DNA of 46,712 nt, taken from NCBI RefSeq assembly GCF_001637205.1, contig NZ_LVJH01000011.1, positions 1 to 46,712 on the forward strand, in the 5' to 3' direction. The notes beneath the pieces are model-generated. The model was not told the DNA's origin and ran no database searches. It worked only from the letters and a program-made list of their open reading frames with translations. The DNA comes from Paenibacillus glacialis (GTDB lineage Bacteria > Bacillota > Bacilli > Paenibacillales > Paenibacillaceae). How positions within the stretch are numbered: the stretch's first letter is position 1; the number at the start of each line of letters is the position of its first letter. A program made the position numbers and the translations under genes. Of this stretch, positions 18,020 to 26,905 are shown in pieces.

Positions 18020-19198
18020 CTATTTCATGAATGAGAACTTCACATTCCAGCTAACGCCGCCATCTTTAGTCATATAGACTACTGATTTCGTGGAACTGTT
18101 TACGACAGCTAGCCATCCTTTTTTATTATCCGTAAAAGAAATTCTTGCGTCATATCCTTCAATGGATGGTGTAATATTGGTCCATGACTTTTCTCCATTA
18201 TATGAACTCCCTACAGATACAACTTCTCCAGCAGGTGATCCACCCGCTAAGAATGCCGTGCTTTTACCGATAAGCTGCATGTTGCCCGGATGTCCACCAG
18301 GAGAAGCAGGACCTTTTGATACTATGGCCTTACCGCTACCCGGGGCAGGGCCGCCTCCCGCCGTATCTTGCGCGATAACACGATTCCAATGCGATCCTCC
18401 ATCTGTACTACCATAGAGGGAATAGGATACTTGTGACATACCTGACTCTCCATAGAGCACAGCCCAGACTTGATTGCCGTTGCTATATATTTCCCCACCA
18501 TTATGACTATCCGCAGCCACCTTCAACTTAAGCGACCAGTGTTTACCTCCATCTACCGTCTTCATGACCTTATAGCCTCCGCTTGGAATAACCACGATAG
18601 ACCAGCCTGTCTTCATATCACTAAAAAAAGCATATCGGTTATTCACAGGCGTTGGAATTGGGGTGAAATTTTCACCACCATCTACGGTTTTGTAAGCCGA
18701 AGTGGCTGTATATCCGAACCCTTCCTTGTCATTCAGTAGATCTATCCGATCAAATGTAATGGATGTATTGGCGTTCTTCCAATGCGATCCTCCATCGGAG
18801 GTCTGAATCAAATGTTTCTTTTGTTGGGAAGGTAACGTTGCCAGCGCCCACCCATTCTTATTGTTAGAGAAGTCTATTTGGGCAATTTGCCATTGCCCTG
18901 TATATATTTCCTGCCAGTGGCATCCCGCATCGGAGGTGCCTATGATAAAGCCATTACCAGAAGCTCTACCTATACGATCATTCAGAAATTGAATATCTGT
19001 AAAATAGAGTGCACTCTGACCTTCTACCTGGTGTTGCTTTTGTAACTGTTGCAGCAGTCCATGGTCCCCTTCTCCACAGACTGTGGTAGATGTAGCGGTT
19101 GCTAGTGAACCTGACCCGATGCCCCCTAAAGGAAGAAGTAATACCAGTATTATAAGGATCCGTAGTGAACGATTAATACTCTTTTTCTTCAAGTTCAT
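18020..19198 (-). CDS. Secreted Asp-box (BNR) beta-propeller protein
   Basis: The 392-residue protein has a basic N-terminus, a hydrophobic signal segment (about 13-35) and then repeated Asp-box motifs. These include TSDAGCHW, TSDGGSHW, KTVDGGENF, KTVDGGKHW, STDGGSHW and TKDGGVSW, spaced as in BNR/Ycf48-like six- or seven-blade propellers. Sialidase catalytic residues are not evident, so it is more likely a structural or binding propeller outside the membrane. A Gly/Pro-rich insert lies near residues 280-305. It is monocistronic with its own terminator, between speB and ywiB. I do not recognise a specific function. Confidence 0.8.
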   Translation of the reverse strand: MNLKKKSINRSLRILIILVLLLPLGGIGSGSLATATSTTVCGEGDHGLLQQLQKQHQVEGQSALYFTDIQFLNDRIGRASGNGFIIGTSDAGCHWQEIYTGQWQIAQIDFSNNKNGWALATLPSQQKKHLIQTSDGGSHWKNANTSITFDRIDLLNDKEGFGYTATSAYKTVDGGENFTPIPTPVNNRYAFFSDMKTGWSIVVIPSGGYKVMKTVDGGKHWSLKLKVAADSHNGGEIYSNGNQVWAVLYGESGMSQVSYSLYGSTDGGSHWNRVIAQDTAGGGPAPGSGKAIVSKGPASPGGHPGNMQLIGKSTAFLAGGSPAGEVVSVGSSYNGEKSWTNITPSIEGYDARISFTDNKKGWLAVVNSSTKSVVYMTKDGGVSWNVKFSFMK

Positions 19199-19278
19199 AG
19201 ATCATACCCCCTATTCTTAGTTATATACCCTTAACTCATGATTCATCCCCACATGCAGCTCCCTATTTGCTATATAGA

Positions 19279-19338
19279 AAAGAAACCTTTAGAAGCTCTG
19301 AAGAGGCGTACGCTCTTGAAGCAGTTCTAAAGGTTTCT
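19279..19338 (-). terminator. Long nested hairpin, probable terminator of speB
   Basis: AGAAACCTTTAGAA and TTCTAAAGGTTTCT are perfectly complementary over 14 bp and enclose a second stem (AAGAG/CTCTT). The minus strand continues TTTTCTAT. It follows the speB stop by about 17 nt. Confidence 0.75.
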
Positions 19339-19354
19339 ATGTGTTGTACTAATA

Positions 19355-20224
19355 TTATTTCACAAATCCTAGTAGCATTTCACGAATAAGCTTAGCGGCT
19401 ACAATCTGTGTTTGTTCGGACTGATCATAAATAGGTGCGACTTCTACTAGATCGCAACCTACAACGTTGACTTCGGAATTTGCGATAAGATGTACAGCTT
19501 CCAGTAATTCCTTGGAAGTGATTCCTCCCGCTTCTGCTGTACCCGTACCTGGCGCTGCTGAAGGGTCCAACACGTCAATGTCGATTGTGACATAAACAGG
19601 GCGGTTGCCCATCTTAGGCAAGGCTTCCTTGAGAGGAGCCGCTACTTCAAATGGATAGAAGTTAATATTCTTATGGCCGAATTGGAACTCTTCGCGTGAT
19701 CCAGAACGGATGCCGAATTGATAGATATTATTTCCACCCATAAGCGCTGCTGCCTTACGCACTGGTGTGGAGTGAGAAAGGGGTTCTCCTTCATAATGCT
19801 CTCTAAGATCGGCGTGTGCATCAATATGAATAAGTATAAGATCAGGGTATTTCGCAAATACCTGTTGAATAACAGGCCACGTCACTAAATGTTCCCCGCC
19901 CAGACCAATTGGAAATTTATCATCTGCTAGCAACTTACCCACATATTCACTGATGACTTCAAGGCTACGTCCTGCATTTCCGAAAGGTAGCATGAGATCA
20001 CCCGCATCAAAGTAGGTCATATCCTCGATGCTTTTATCAAGATAGGGGCTGTATTCTTCCAATCCAATCGATGCTTGACGTATATGGGAAGGTCCGAAGC
20101 GAGAACCCGGACGGTAACTAACGGTGTAATCCATAGGCATTCCGTAGATAACTGCCTTAGAGCCTTCGTAATCTTCAGAGCTACAAATAAATACATTTCC
20201 TGAGTAAGATTGATCCAGTTTCAT
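19355..20224 (-). CDS. speB: Agmatinase (ureohydrolase family)
   Basis: This 289-residue protein has the manganese-binding signature of the arginase/agmatinase fold: GGEH (His112), HIDAHADL (Asp135, His137, Asp139) and TIDIDVLDPSAAPGTGT (Asp215, Asp217). It would hydrolyse agmatine to putrescine and urea, feeding SpeE. It begins 17 nt after speE, so the pair is an operon, the same order as in B. subtilis. Substrate choice (agmatine rather than arginine) is inferred from the partner gene. Confidence 0.95.
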   Translation of the reverse strand: MKLDQSYSGNVFICSSEDYEGSKAVIYGMPMDYTVSYRPGSRFGPSHIRQASIGLEEYSPYLDKSIEDMTYFDAGDLMLPFGNAGRSLEVISEYVGKLLADDKFPIGLGGEHLVTWPVIQQVFAKYPDLILIHIDAHADLREHYEGEPLSHSTPVRKAAALMGGNNIYQFGIRSGSREEFQFGHKNINFYPFEVAAPLKEALPKMGNRPVYVTIDIDVLDPSAAPGTGTAEAGGITSKELLEAVHLIANSEVNVVGCDLVEVAPIYDQSEQTQIVAAKLIREMLLGFVK

Positions 20225-20241
20225 CGTCTATTTATTCCCCT

Positions 20242-21069
20242 TTACTTCGTAAGATCTTCCACGAATTTCGGAAGCGCAAATGCAGCCTTGTGCAGACGGG
20301 ACGAATAATACTTCGTATCCATTTCAGGAATGCTTGTTTCGTCTACTGCTAGTGGGTCGTGAACTTTACTTCCCATTGTAAATGTCCAAAGTCCACTTGG
20401 GTACGTAGGAATGTTCGCTGCGTACACGCGGACAATCGGGAAGATTTCTTTCACGTCACGGTTTACTTGTTGGATAAGGTCAGCCTTAAACCAAGGATTG
20501 TCCGTCTGAGCGACAAAAATTCCGTCATCCTTCAAAGCTTCAAAGATACCTTGATAGAATCCACGTTCAAACAATGGCGCAGCAGGACCTACAGGTTCAG
20601 TGGAATCAACCATGATCACATCATATTCATTCTTGTGTTCTAGAATATGCATGTATCCATCGTTCACCAAAACTTCCACACGAGGATCCTCTAATTTACC
20701 TGCGATAGACGGCAAATACTTCTTAGAGTATTCAATAACTTTACCATCGATCTCAACCAACACAGCCTTCTCTACGCCTGGGTGTCTGAGCACTTCACGA
20801 ATCACGCCACCATCACCACCACCTACAACTAATACATGCTTAGGGTTAGGATGCGTATTCAGTGCCGGATGGGCAACCATTTCATGATATACAAACTCAT
20901 CCTTCACAGTTGTCATTACCATACCGTCAAGTACGAGCATCGTTCCGAATTCTTCCGTCTCAATCATCGCTAGATCTTGAAAATCCGTTTTTTCTGTTAC
21001 ATACGTTTCTTTTATTTTTGCTGTAATTCCAAATACAGGGGTTTGTTTCTCTGTGTACCATAATTCCAT
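20242..21069 (-). CDS. speE: Spermidine synthase
   Basis: This aminopropyltransferase of 275 residues (from the ATG at 21069, [14 protein letters not shown]) transfers aminopropyl from decarboxylated SAM to putrescine. Its SAM-fold motif is [18 protein letters not shown], with [12 protein letters not shown] and [12 protein letters not shown] as substrate-pocket motifs. The frame is open 15 codons further upstream, but homologues begin at MELWYTEKQ and AGAAGGGATC lies just before it. Its promoter would lie in the speE-pbpG divergent gap (21070-21320). Confidence 0.96.
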   Translation of the reverse strand: MELWYTEKQTPVFGITAKIKETYVTEKTDFQDLAMIETEEFGTMLVLDGMVMTTVKDEFVYHEMVAHPALNTHPNPKHVLVVGGGDGGVIREVLRHPGVEKAVLVEIDGKVIEYSKKYLPSIAGKLEDPRVEVLVNDGYMHILEHKNEYDVIMVDSTEPVGPAAPLFERGFYQGIFEALKDDGIFVAQTDNPWFKADLIQQVNRDVKEIFPIVRVYAANIPTYPSGLWTFTMGSKVHDPLAVDETSIPEMDTKYYSSRLHKAAFALPKFVEDLTK

Positions 21070-21320
21070 GGGGTGATCCCTTCTTTCGCTAAAATTATAT
21101 GTGAATCCTATCATTTCCCAATCATAAAGCGAAGCAGTTACATATTTTATTTAATTGTAGCAGACAAATCACATTATAATAAATCAACATGAAAATGCAA
21201 CTATTTTCATAATACATTACCCATTTTTCAATATTTCTACCCTACTACCGTGAATATCTAAACCCTTCTATTCCCATAATGAAAAGAAAAGAAACGTAAT
21301 AGAAAGGGAGCTTCTCTGTC

Positions 21321-23369
21321 ATGTCGCATACATCCCACAAATCACCTAAACGAAAAAAACGCTTTGTCTTTATCGTCAAGCTACTATTCGGCATGTCAGC
21401 TCTCGCCCTTCTGGCTGGTGCTACTCTGCTCATATATCTATACAATACAAGTTTACCTGTAGCCGACACTGACCATAATTCACGTATTCTGGATAGCCAG
21501 GAAGAGACCATGGCTACTTTTTCAGTAAGTGGGCGTAGTTATGATCCTGTGGCCTTAGATCAAATCTCACCCTACCTGATCGAAGCCACCCTGTCCGTAG
21601 AAGATCGGAAGTTCTACGACCATTTGGGTTTTGATATAAAAGGCATGGGGCGGGCAATACTCGTCAATCTCGAGAAAATGAATCGTTCACAAGGTGCAAG
21701 CACGCTCACGCAACAACTTGCTCGGAACTTGTATCTCTCTCATGCCAAGACTTGGTCACGTAAAGTACAAGAAGCCTTTTACACGACGCAATTAGAAATG
21801 AAATACACGAAACAGGAAATCCTCCAAAAGTACCTTAACGAAATTTACTACGGGCATGGGGCCTACGGAATTGAAGCTGCATCCCGTATGTATTTCGGCA
21901 AATCTGCCAAAGATCTAGATCTAGCTGAAAGTTCCATGCTTGCAGGAATCCCCAAAGGACCAACCTATTATTCACCCTATAACCATATAGATAGCGCCTT
22001 AAAGCGGCAAAAAATTGTTCTCTCAACCATGGTCGAGACAGGAAATATTACGAAGCAGGAAGCAAATACTGCCGCACGAGAGACACTTCTATTTAAGCCT
22101 CAAGGTGAACAAAAAACAACCTCTGTTGCACCTTATTTCCGAGACTATGTTCGCCATATCGTTACCAGCGAACTTGGCATTACCGAGGAGCAATTGGATC
22201 ATGGTGGGTTGAACATTTATACCACCTTAGATCCCCATGCCCAACAAGCAGCCGAAGACGCGGTAGCAAAGGGAATGGATCCGAACAGTGACCTTGAGAC
22301 AGCTCTCATCTCTGTCGATCCACGAACAGGATATATTAAAGCCATGGTAGGTGGTAAGAATTATCAGACCAATCAATATAACCATGCACTGGCTACGACA
22401 CGTCAACCCGGTTCTTCCTTTAAGCCTATTATGTATCTGAGCGCTCTTTCTTCTCTAAAGATGACTGCGCTCAGCACTTTCAAAAGCGAACCGACGCTGT
22501 TCCACTATGATAATAATCGCAAAACCTATCAGCCGAGTAACTTTGGTGACAAATATTTAGGTGAAATTGATATGCGTCAAGCGATTGCAGCGAGTGATAA
22601 CATTTATGCGGTCAACACGATTATGAAGGTAGGCCCTGAGGAGGTTCTGGAAACGGCACGAAAAATGGGTATTCTGAGCCCGCTCCAAGCCGTTCCATCT
22701 CTCGCCCTAGGTACATCTCCCATTAGTCCATTTGAAATGGCCTCTGCCTTTGGAGTGATAAGCAATGCGGGTCTTCGAATGGCTCCTATAGCCGTATTGA
22801 AAATAACCGATGCCTCAGGTGAGCTAATATATGAAGCGGAACCACGTTCAGGCGAACAAGTCGTAGATCCCGCAGCAGCTTATGTCCTTACACACCTTAT
22901 GGAAAGTGTCTTTGAGACGGGTGGTACGGGTAATCGGGTATCCTCTATGATGAAACGGCCAGTGGCTGGTAAGACAGGCACTACAAATACGGATGCATGG
23001 CTCGTTGGCTTCACACCCGAGTTAGCTACCGCAGTCTGGGTGGGATACGATAAAGGGCGTAATATTGAGAATAGTGATGGACGTCGAGCCGCACCTATTT
23101 TTGCTCAGTATACAGAGAAAGCACTGGAGAATGTCCCTCCAAAAATTTTCCCAATTCCAGATGGTGTCGTCAGCGCCTATATTAATCCTGAATCAGGACT
23201 ACTGGCTACGAAGGACTGCCCGAATAAAACCCTAGAAGTGTTCATTAAAGGTACAGAACCCTCCGTTTATTGCATACTACATGGCGGTGGACCTGAAGAG
23301 GTTCCTAAAGAAGTTCAGACCAAGAATCAATCCTGGTGGTCCAATCTTAGACAATGGTGGATGGAGTAA
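21321..23369 (+). CDS. pbpG: Bifunctional class A penicillin-binding protein (PBP1A family)
   Basis: This 682-residue membrane enzyme has a basic cytoplasmic tail, one membrane anchor (about 16-42) and a family 51 glycosyltransferase domain with the catalytic Glu94 in SVEDRKFYDHLG and GASTLTQQLARNL. A transpeptidase domain follows with SSFK (365-368), SDN (425-427) and KTGTT (551-555). It polymerises and cross-links peptidoglycan outside the membrane. It is divergent from speE, as pbpG (ywhE, PBP2d) is placed in B. subtilis, where that protein takes part in spore peptidoglycan synthesis. The symbol follows synteny; the sporulation role is inferred. Confidence 0.9.
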   Translation: MSHTSHKSPKRKKRFVFIVKLLFGMSALALLAGATLLIYLYNTSLPVADTDHNSRILDSQEETMATFSVSGRSYDPVALDQISPYLIEATLSVEDRKFYDHLGFDIKGMGRAILVNLEKMNRSQGASTLTQQLARNLYLSHAKTWSRKVQEAFYTTQLEMKYTKQEILQKYLNEIYYGHGAYGIEAASRMYFGKSAKDLDLAESSMLAGIPKGPTYYSPYNHIDSALKRQKIVLSTMVETGNITKQEANTAARETLLFKPQGEQKTTSVAPYFRDYVRHIVTSELGITEEQLDHGGLNIYTTLDPHAQQAAEDAVAKGMDPNSDLETALISVDPRTGYIKAMVGGKNYQTNQYNHALATTRQPGSSFKPIMYLSALSSLKMTALSTFKSEPTLFHYDNNRKTYQPSNFGDKYLGEIDMRQAIAASDNIYAVNTIMKVGPEEVLETARKMGILSPLQAVPSLALGTSPISPFEMASAFGVISNAGLRMAPIAVLKITDASGELIYEAEPRSGEQVVDPAAAYVLTHLMESVFETGGTGNRVSSMMKRPVAGKTGTTNTDAWLVGFTPELATAVWVGYDKGRNIENSDGRRAAPIFAQYTEKALENVPPKIFPIPDGVVSAYINPESGLLATKDCPNKTLEVFIKGTEPSVYCILHGGGPEEVPKEVQTKNQSWWSNLRQWWME

Positions 23370-23413
23370 CGGTATTGAACTGAACGTACTTGATCACATT
23401 ATAGAAGCAAACA

Positions 23414-23442
23414 TAAAAAGAGCTGATTTCAGCTCTTTTTTT
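23414..23442. terminator. Intrinsic terminator after pbpG
   Basis: AAAAAGAGCTGA-TT-TCAGCTCTTTTT is a near-perfect hairpin followed by T on plus, with A before it. It lies 45 nt past the pbpG stop. Confidence 0.85.
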
Positions 23443-23490
23443 ATGAGATCGTGATACCTTTTACAATCTCAACAATTTTTATATTTAAAC

Positions 23491-23560
23491 AATCAAATAT
23501 TCGTTTGATTATTATGGTGTGCGGGTGTATATTGAAGTAACAATCAAACTATCGTTTGAA
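23491..23560 (+). promoter_or_regulatory. cad operator-promoter with two operator palindromes
   Basis: ATCAAA-TATTCG-TTTGAT (operator 1, 23492-23509) overlaps a -35 TTGATT (23505-23510). The -10 TATATT (23528-23533) follows after exactly 17 nt. Operator 2, TCAAAC-TATC-GTTTGA (23544-23559), covers the expected start point. Both are of the CadC/SmtB operator type, so bound repressor would block polymerase at both boxes. Confidence 0.75.
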
Positions 23561-23608
23561 TATAAATGTTTATACCCTCATTAAATCGTGCAAAAGAGGA
23601 GAGTGTAC

Positions 23609-24007
23609 ATGGAACAATTAAACGTAAAGCCTACACTTAACGAAGATGTCTGTGAAGTCTCTTGCGTCAATCTTGACACAATCACTCACCTTCAAACTGT
23701 TATACAAGAAGATGAAATCCTTGGGATGGTTGATATTTTCAAAGCCCTCGCTGATCCAACACGCATGAAGATTGCCTTCATGTTAGATCAAGCACACGAA
23801 CTATGTGTATGCGATGTAGCAGCTGTTCTCGGCAGTAGTATGGCAACAACCTCACATCATTTACGCACGTTGAAAACCATGAATATCGCTTCATCTCGTA
23901 AAGAAGGTAAAAATGTGATCTATTCATTAAAAGACGATCATATCAGAACTCTTATTCAGATGACTTTGGAACATCAGAGGGAGAAGATAGACGATGAGTA
24001 CAAATAA
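23609..24007 (+). CDS. cadC: CadC-like ArsR/SmtB metal-responsive repressor
   Basis: The 132-residue winged-helix repressor matches CadC of plasmid pI258 in layout. N-terminal cysteines are in CEVSC (Cys15, Cys19) and the recognition-region pair in ELCVCD (Cys66, Cys68), which together make the alpha-3N site for Cd, Pb or Bi. The alpha-5 zinc-site residues are also present (Asp109, His111, His122, Glu125). The helix-turn-helix follows (VAAVLGSSMATTSHHLRTL). The ATG with GAGGAG upstream is preferred to an in-frame GTG 7 codons earlier. It overlaps the ATPase gene by 14 nt. It should release the operators when metal binds. Confidence 0.9.
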   Translation: MEQLNVKPTLNEDVCEVSCVNLDTITHLQTVIQEDEILGMVDIFKALADPTRMKIAFMLDQAHELCVCDVAAVLGSSMATTSHHLRTLKTMNIASSRKEGKNVIYSLKDDHIRTLIQMTLEHQREKIDDEYK

Positions 24008-26165
24008 TAATAACCCTAAAATACCCGTTACACCTTACGTTGAATACCCTGTTGAAGGCTTATCTTGTGCCAACTGTACGCGAGAAATGCAAGAAGAAAT
24101 TCAGAAATTGGCGTATGGTTCTGATGCAAAGCTGAGCTATGTAAGTCGCAAGTTGACCCTGAGCGCAGATGTGGATATGTTACGGGTTGAGCGTATTCTG
24201 AAGAATGATGGAGCACGTCTCGTACAGAAGAAGAGCGACCATCACGGACATGATCACGGCGACGATAGCGATCACCACGAACATAGTCATGAAGGCAATC
24301 GTCTTATCAAATGGCTGCTTGCAATAGCGGCTACATTCTATATATTAACTTTCGTCTTGAATGGCCTCATACCTCAACCGATACTTATTACCTTATATGT
24401 CATTGCTATCGTGCTTAGTGGTTACTCTACTTTTTGGCGTGGTCTAAATAATCTTATACATCTTAAGTTCAATATGGATACACTGATGACCGTAGCACTC
24501 ACAGGAGCTGTCGTTATTGGTGAATGGAAGGAAGCAACACTCGTGGCCATTCTGTTCGGGGTGAATGAGCTGCTCGAAAGTTACGGTATGGGACGTGCCC
24601 GGAAGTCGATGGAAGCACTACTTGCCAATGCACCTAAAGAAGCTTCATTACTACGTAACGGGGAGGTTACAAGCGTTCCTATTGCCAGTCTTCGTGTAGG
24701 AGACCTCGTACGCGTTAGATCAGGAGAGAAAATCCCTTCCGATGGCATCATATATGAAGGCAGTAGTGCAGTTAACGAGGCGGCCATCACAGGTGAATCC
24801 TTACCCGTAACCAAGAAAAAAGGGGATACTGTCTTCGGAGGCAGTGTAAATGCTGAAGGATTACTGGATATACGAATTGAGAAAGCTTACGAGGATTCTT
24901 CATTATCTAAAATCATGCATTTGGTACAAGAAGCCCAAGAAAGTAAAACACCAACAGAGTTATTTATAGATAAATTCGCTAAATATTATACTCCTGCCAT
25001 TATGATTGTTGCTCTCCTAGTGATCATTGTACCTCCACTATTATTCGGGCAGCCATGGATGAAATGGGTATACCAAGGACTTGCAATTCTTATTGTTGGA
25101 TGCCCCTGTTCACTCGTGCTATCCTCGCCGATTGCATTGGTAAGCGGAATGACACGCAGTGCTCGTAATGGCATTCTAATCAAAGGTGGCGTGCATCTCG
25201 AGCAGTTAGGTAAGATAGAGGCAATCGCCTTTGATAAGACCGGTACTTTAACCCAAGGTGTTCCCTCTGTCATGGAGGAAGTCATCTATGATACAGAACG
25301 ATTCTATAATGTTGCAGGCTCTTTAGAGCAATCCTCTCTCCACCCCTTGGCTAAAGCGGTCGTTCGGCACATCACGAATCAACGTGCATCGAGTATCTTT
25401 CCAGATTCACTTCATTTAACAACCTTGCCTGGTTCAGGAATACAAGGTGAAGTGGAAGGAACAACCTTCTGGATGGGTAACGAGGATATATTAACACGTG
25501 TGATTGCATCCCATTCAGAACATATGGATACCGTACAACGTGATATTCTCCGTATGAAGGAGAACGGTCTCACTCTGATCATTACCGTAGACGAGACCCA
25601 TGTGCTTGGTGTACTCGGACTTGCGGATAAAATACGCCCAGAGACGAAAGACGTTATCCGACAGCTTCATCAAGCAGGCATCACACAGACGGTCATGCTT
25701 ACAGGTGATCATGAGCAATCAGCACGATTAATTGCTGCTGAAGCCGGTGTCTCTAGTTATTATGCGAGTCTGCTACCAGAACAGAAAGTAGACCAGATTA
25801 AGAGCCTAGCCTCTCAATGGAACGTTGCCATGGTCGGTGACGGCATCAACGATGCCCCTGCGCTTGCTACCGCCCAATTAGGAATAGCAATGGGCAAAGG
25901 AACGGACAGCGCTATGGAGACGGCTGACATCGTTCTCATGCAAGATCATCTCGGTAAGTTACCAAGCGCCATTCATATGGCACGTCGAGTTAATCGTATC
26001 ATTGGCTGGAATATCGGAATATCCCTTACTCTCAAAGCCATTGCACTTCTACTCACGATTCCCGGCTGGCTGACCCTTTGGATCGCGATATTATCCGACA
26101 TGGGTGCTACCATTCTTGTTACGCTACTCGGAATGTCCATTCTACTAGGTAAGGATAAATCATAA
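23994..26165 (+). CDS. cadA: Heavy-metal P1B-type ATPase (Cd/Zn/Pb exporter)
   Basis: This 723-residue membrane pump has an N-terminal metal-binding domain with SCANC (Cys25, Cys28), then a His/Asp-rich linker (about 82-99, DHHGHDHGDDSDHHEH) that could bind zinc. Transmembrane helices follow, with the TGES actuator motif (266-269), the ion-path CPC (370-372), phosphorylated Asp414 in DKTGT, an HP motif (SSLHPLAKAV) and GDGINDAPA. It exports divalent soft metals at the expense of ATP. It is co-transcribed with cadC (14-nt overlap) and ends at a bidirectional terminator. The operon is inserted between pbpG and ywhD. Confidence 0.95.
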   Translation: MSTNNNNPKIPVTPYVEYPVEGLSCANCTREMQEEIQKLAYGSDAKLSYVSRKLTLSADVDMLRVERILKNDGARLVQKKSDHHGHDHGDDSDHHEHSHEGNRLIKWLLAIAATFYILTFVLNGLIPQPILITLYVIAIVLSGYSTFWRGLNNLIHLKFNMDTLMTVALTGAVVIGEWKEATLVAILFGVNELLESYGMGRARKSMEALLANAPKEASLLRNGEVTSVPIASLRVGDLVRVRSGEKIPSDGIIYEGSSAVNEAAITGESLPVTKKKGDTVFGGSVNAEGLLDIRIEKAYEDSSLSKIMHLVQEAQESKTPTELFIDKFAKYYTPAIMIVALLVIIVPPLLFGQPWMKWVYQGLAILIVGCPCSLVLSSPIALVSGMTRSARNGILIKGGVHLEQLGKIEAIAFDKTGTLTQGVPSVMEEVIYDTERFYNVAGSLEQSSLHPLAKAVVRHITNQRASSIFPDSLHLTTLPGSGIQGEVEGTTFWMGNEDILTRVIASHSEHMDTVQRDILRMKENGLTLIITVDETHVLGVLGLADKIRPETKDVIRQLHQAGITQTVMLTGDHEQSARLIAAEAGVSSYYASLLPEQKVDQIKSLASQWNVAMVGDGINDAPALATAQLGIAMGKGTDSAMETADIVLMQDHLGKLPSAIHMARRVNRIIGWNIGISLTLKAIALLLTIPGWLTLWIAILSDMGATILVTLLGMSILLGKDKS

Positions 26166-26171
26166 ATAGAA

Positions 26172-26220
26172 TAAAAAGGCATTCCAAGACCTCTCAATGA
26201 GATCTTAGAATGCCTTTTTT
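26172..26220. terminator. Bidirectional terminator between cadA and ywhD
   Basis: AAAGGCATTC and GAATGCCTTT form the outer stem and TCTC/GAGA the inner one. T-runs follow on both strands, fitting two convergent genes. Confidence 0.8.
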
Positions 26221-26245
26221 CATGAGCAATGAATTTCGAATTGCC

Positions 26246-26752
26246 TTAAACCTCTAACGCCTTCTTCAATTCCTCAGGTGTAGCTGCCCACCACTCCTCA
26301 TTACGAGTCATTAGCAGATTCTTAAGGGCTGTTTTGTCTTCCGCGTTCATTCCATCTAACAGAATTTTACGCTTCAATGCACCATCCAGCTTATTCACAT
26401 GATCCGCTAGAATCTTATACCCTCTGCGAGCTTCCGTATCAATCCACATCTCACATGCCGTAGCTCCTCCGTAGAATTGCCCTTCCGCTGTGCGATCCAC
26501 GGCTACCCATACAACCCATACTTGACGGCCATTCGGCACATCTTCGCGATTGGCAGAGAACTTAATACCCTTCTCTACTTTACTCTTCGCATGCATCGCG
26601 CCAACGTCCACCTTAGCTTCCCCTTGATCAACGATGATCGGTGATACATTGTTCAGGTCGATAGAACCCGAACCAAAACCCGTATGTTTACTCTTGCTAC
26701 TTACAATATTCAGGGCAATTTGTTTCTTGCCGCCTTGTTCTTTGTTATCCAT
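26246..26752 (-). CDS. ywhD: YwhD family protein
   Basis: This 168-residue cytoplasmic protein of unknown function is recognised as YwhD by its N-terminal KKQIALNIVSSKSKHTGFG, the central VPNGRQVWVVWVAVDR and the C-terminal RNEEWWAATPEELKKAL. In B. subtilis ywhD neighbours pbpG (ywhE); here the cad operon has come between. No catalytic motif is evident. The protein is well conserved in spore formers, but its role is not established to my knowledge. Confidence 0.85.
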   Translation of the reverse strand: MDNKEQGGKKQIALNIVSSKSKHTGFGSGSIDLNNVSPIIVDQGEAKVDVGAMHAKSKVEKGIKFSANREDVPNGRQVWVVWVAVDRTAEGQFYGGATACEMWIDTEARRGYKILADHVNKLDGALKRKILLDGMNAEDKTALKNLLMTRNEEWWAATPEELKKALEV

Positions 26753-26905
26753 TTTATTATTGTCCTCCCACTACAAAACAGAAATAAAAACCCATATTTC
26801 TGACTCCAGCTATTAATAACTGTTATTCATTTTATTTTAACTAATAATTGCCGAATTGCAAACATATACATGCTGTAGATGCTTGTCAACGGGAGGTATT
26901 CATGT

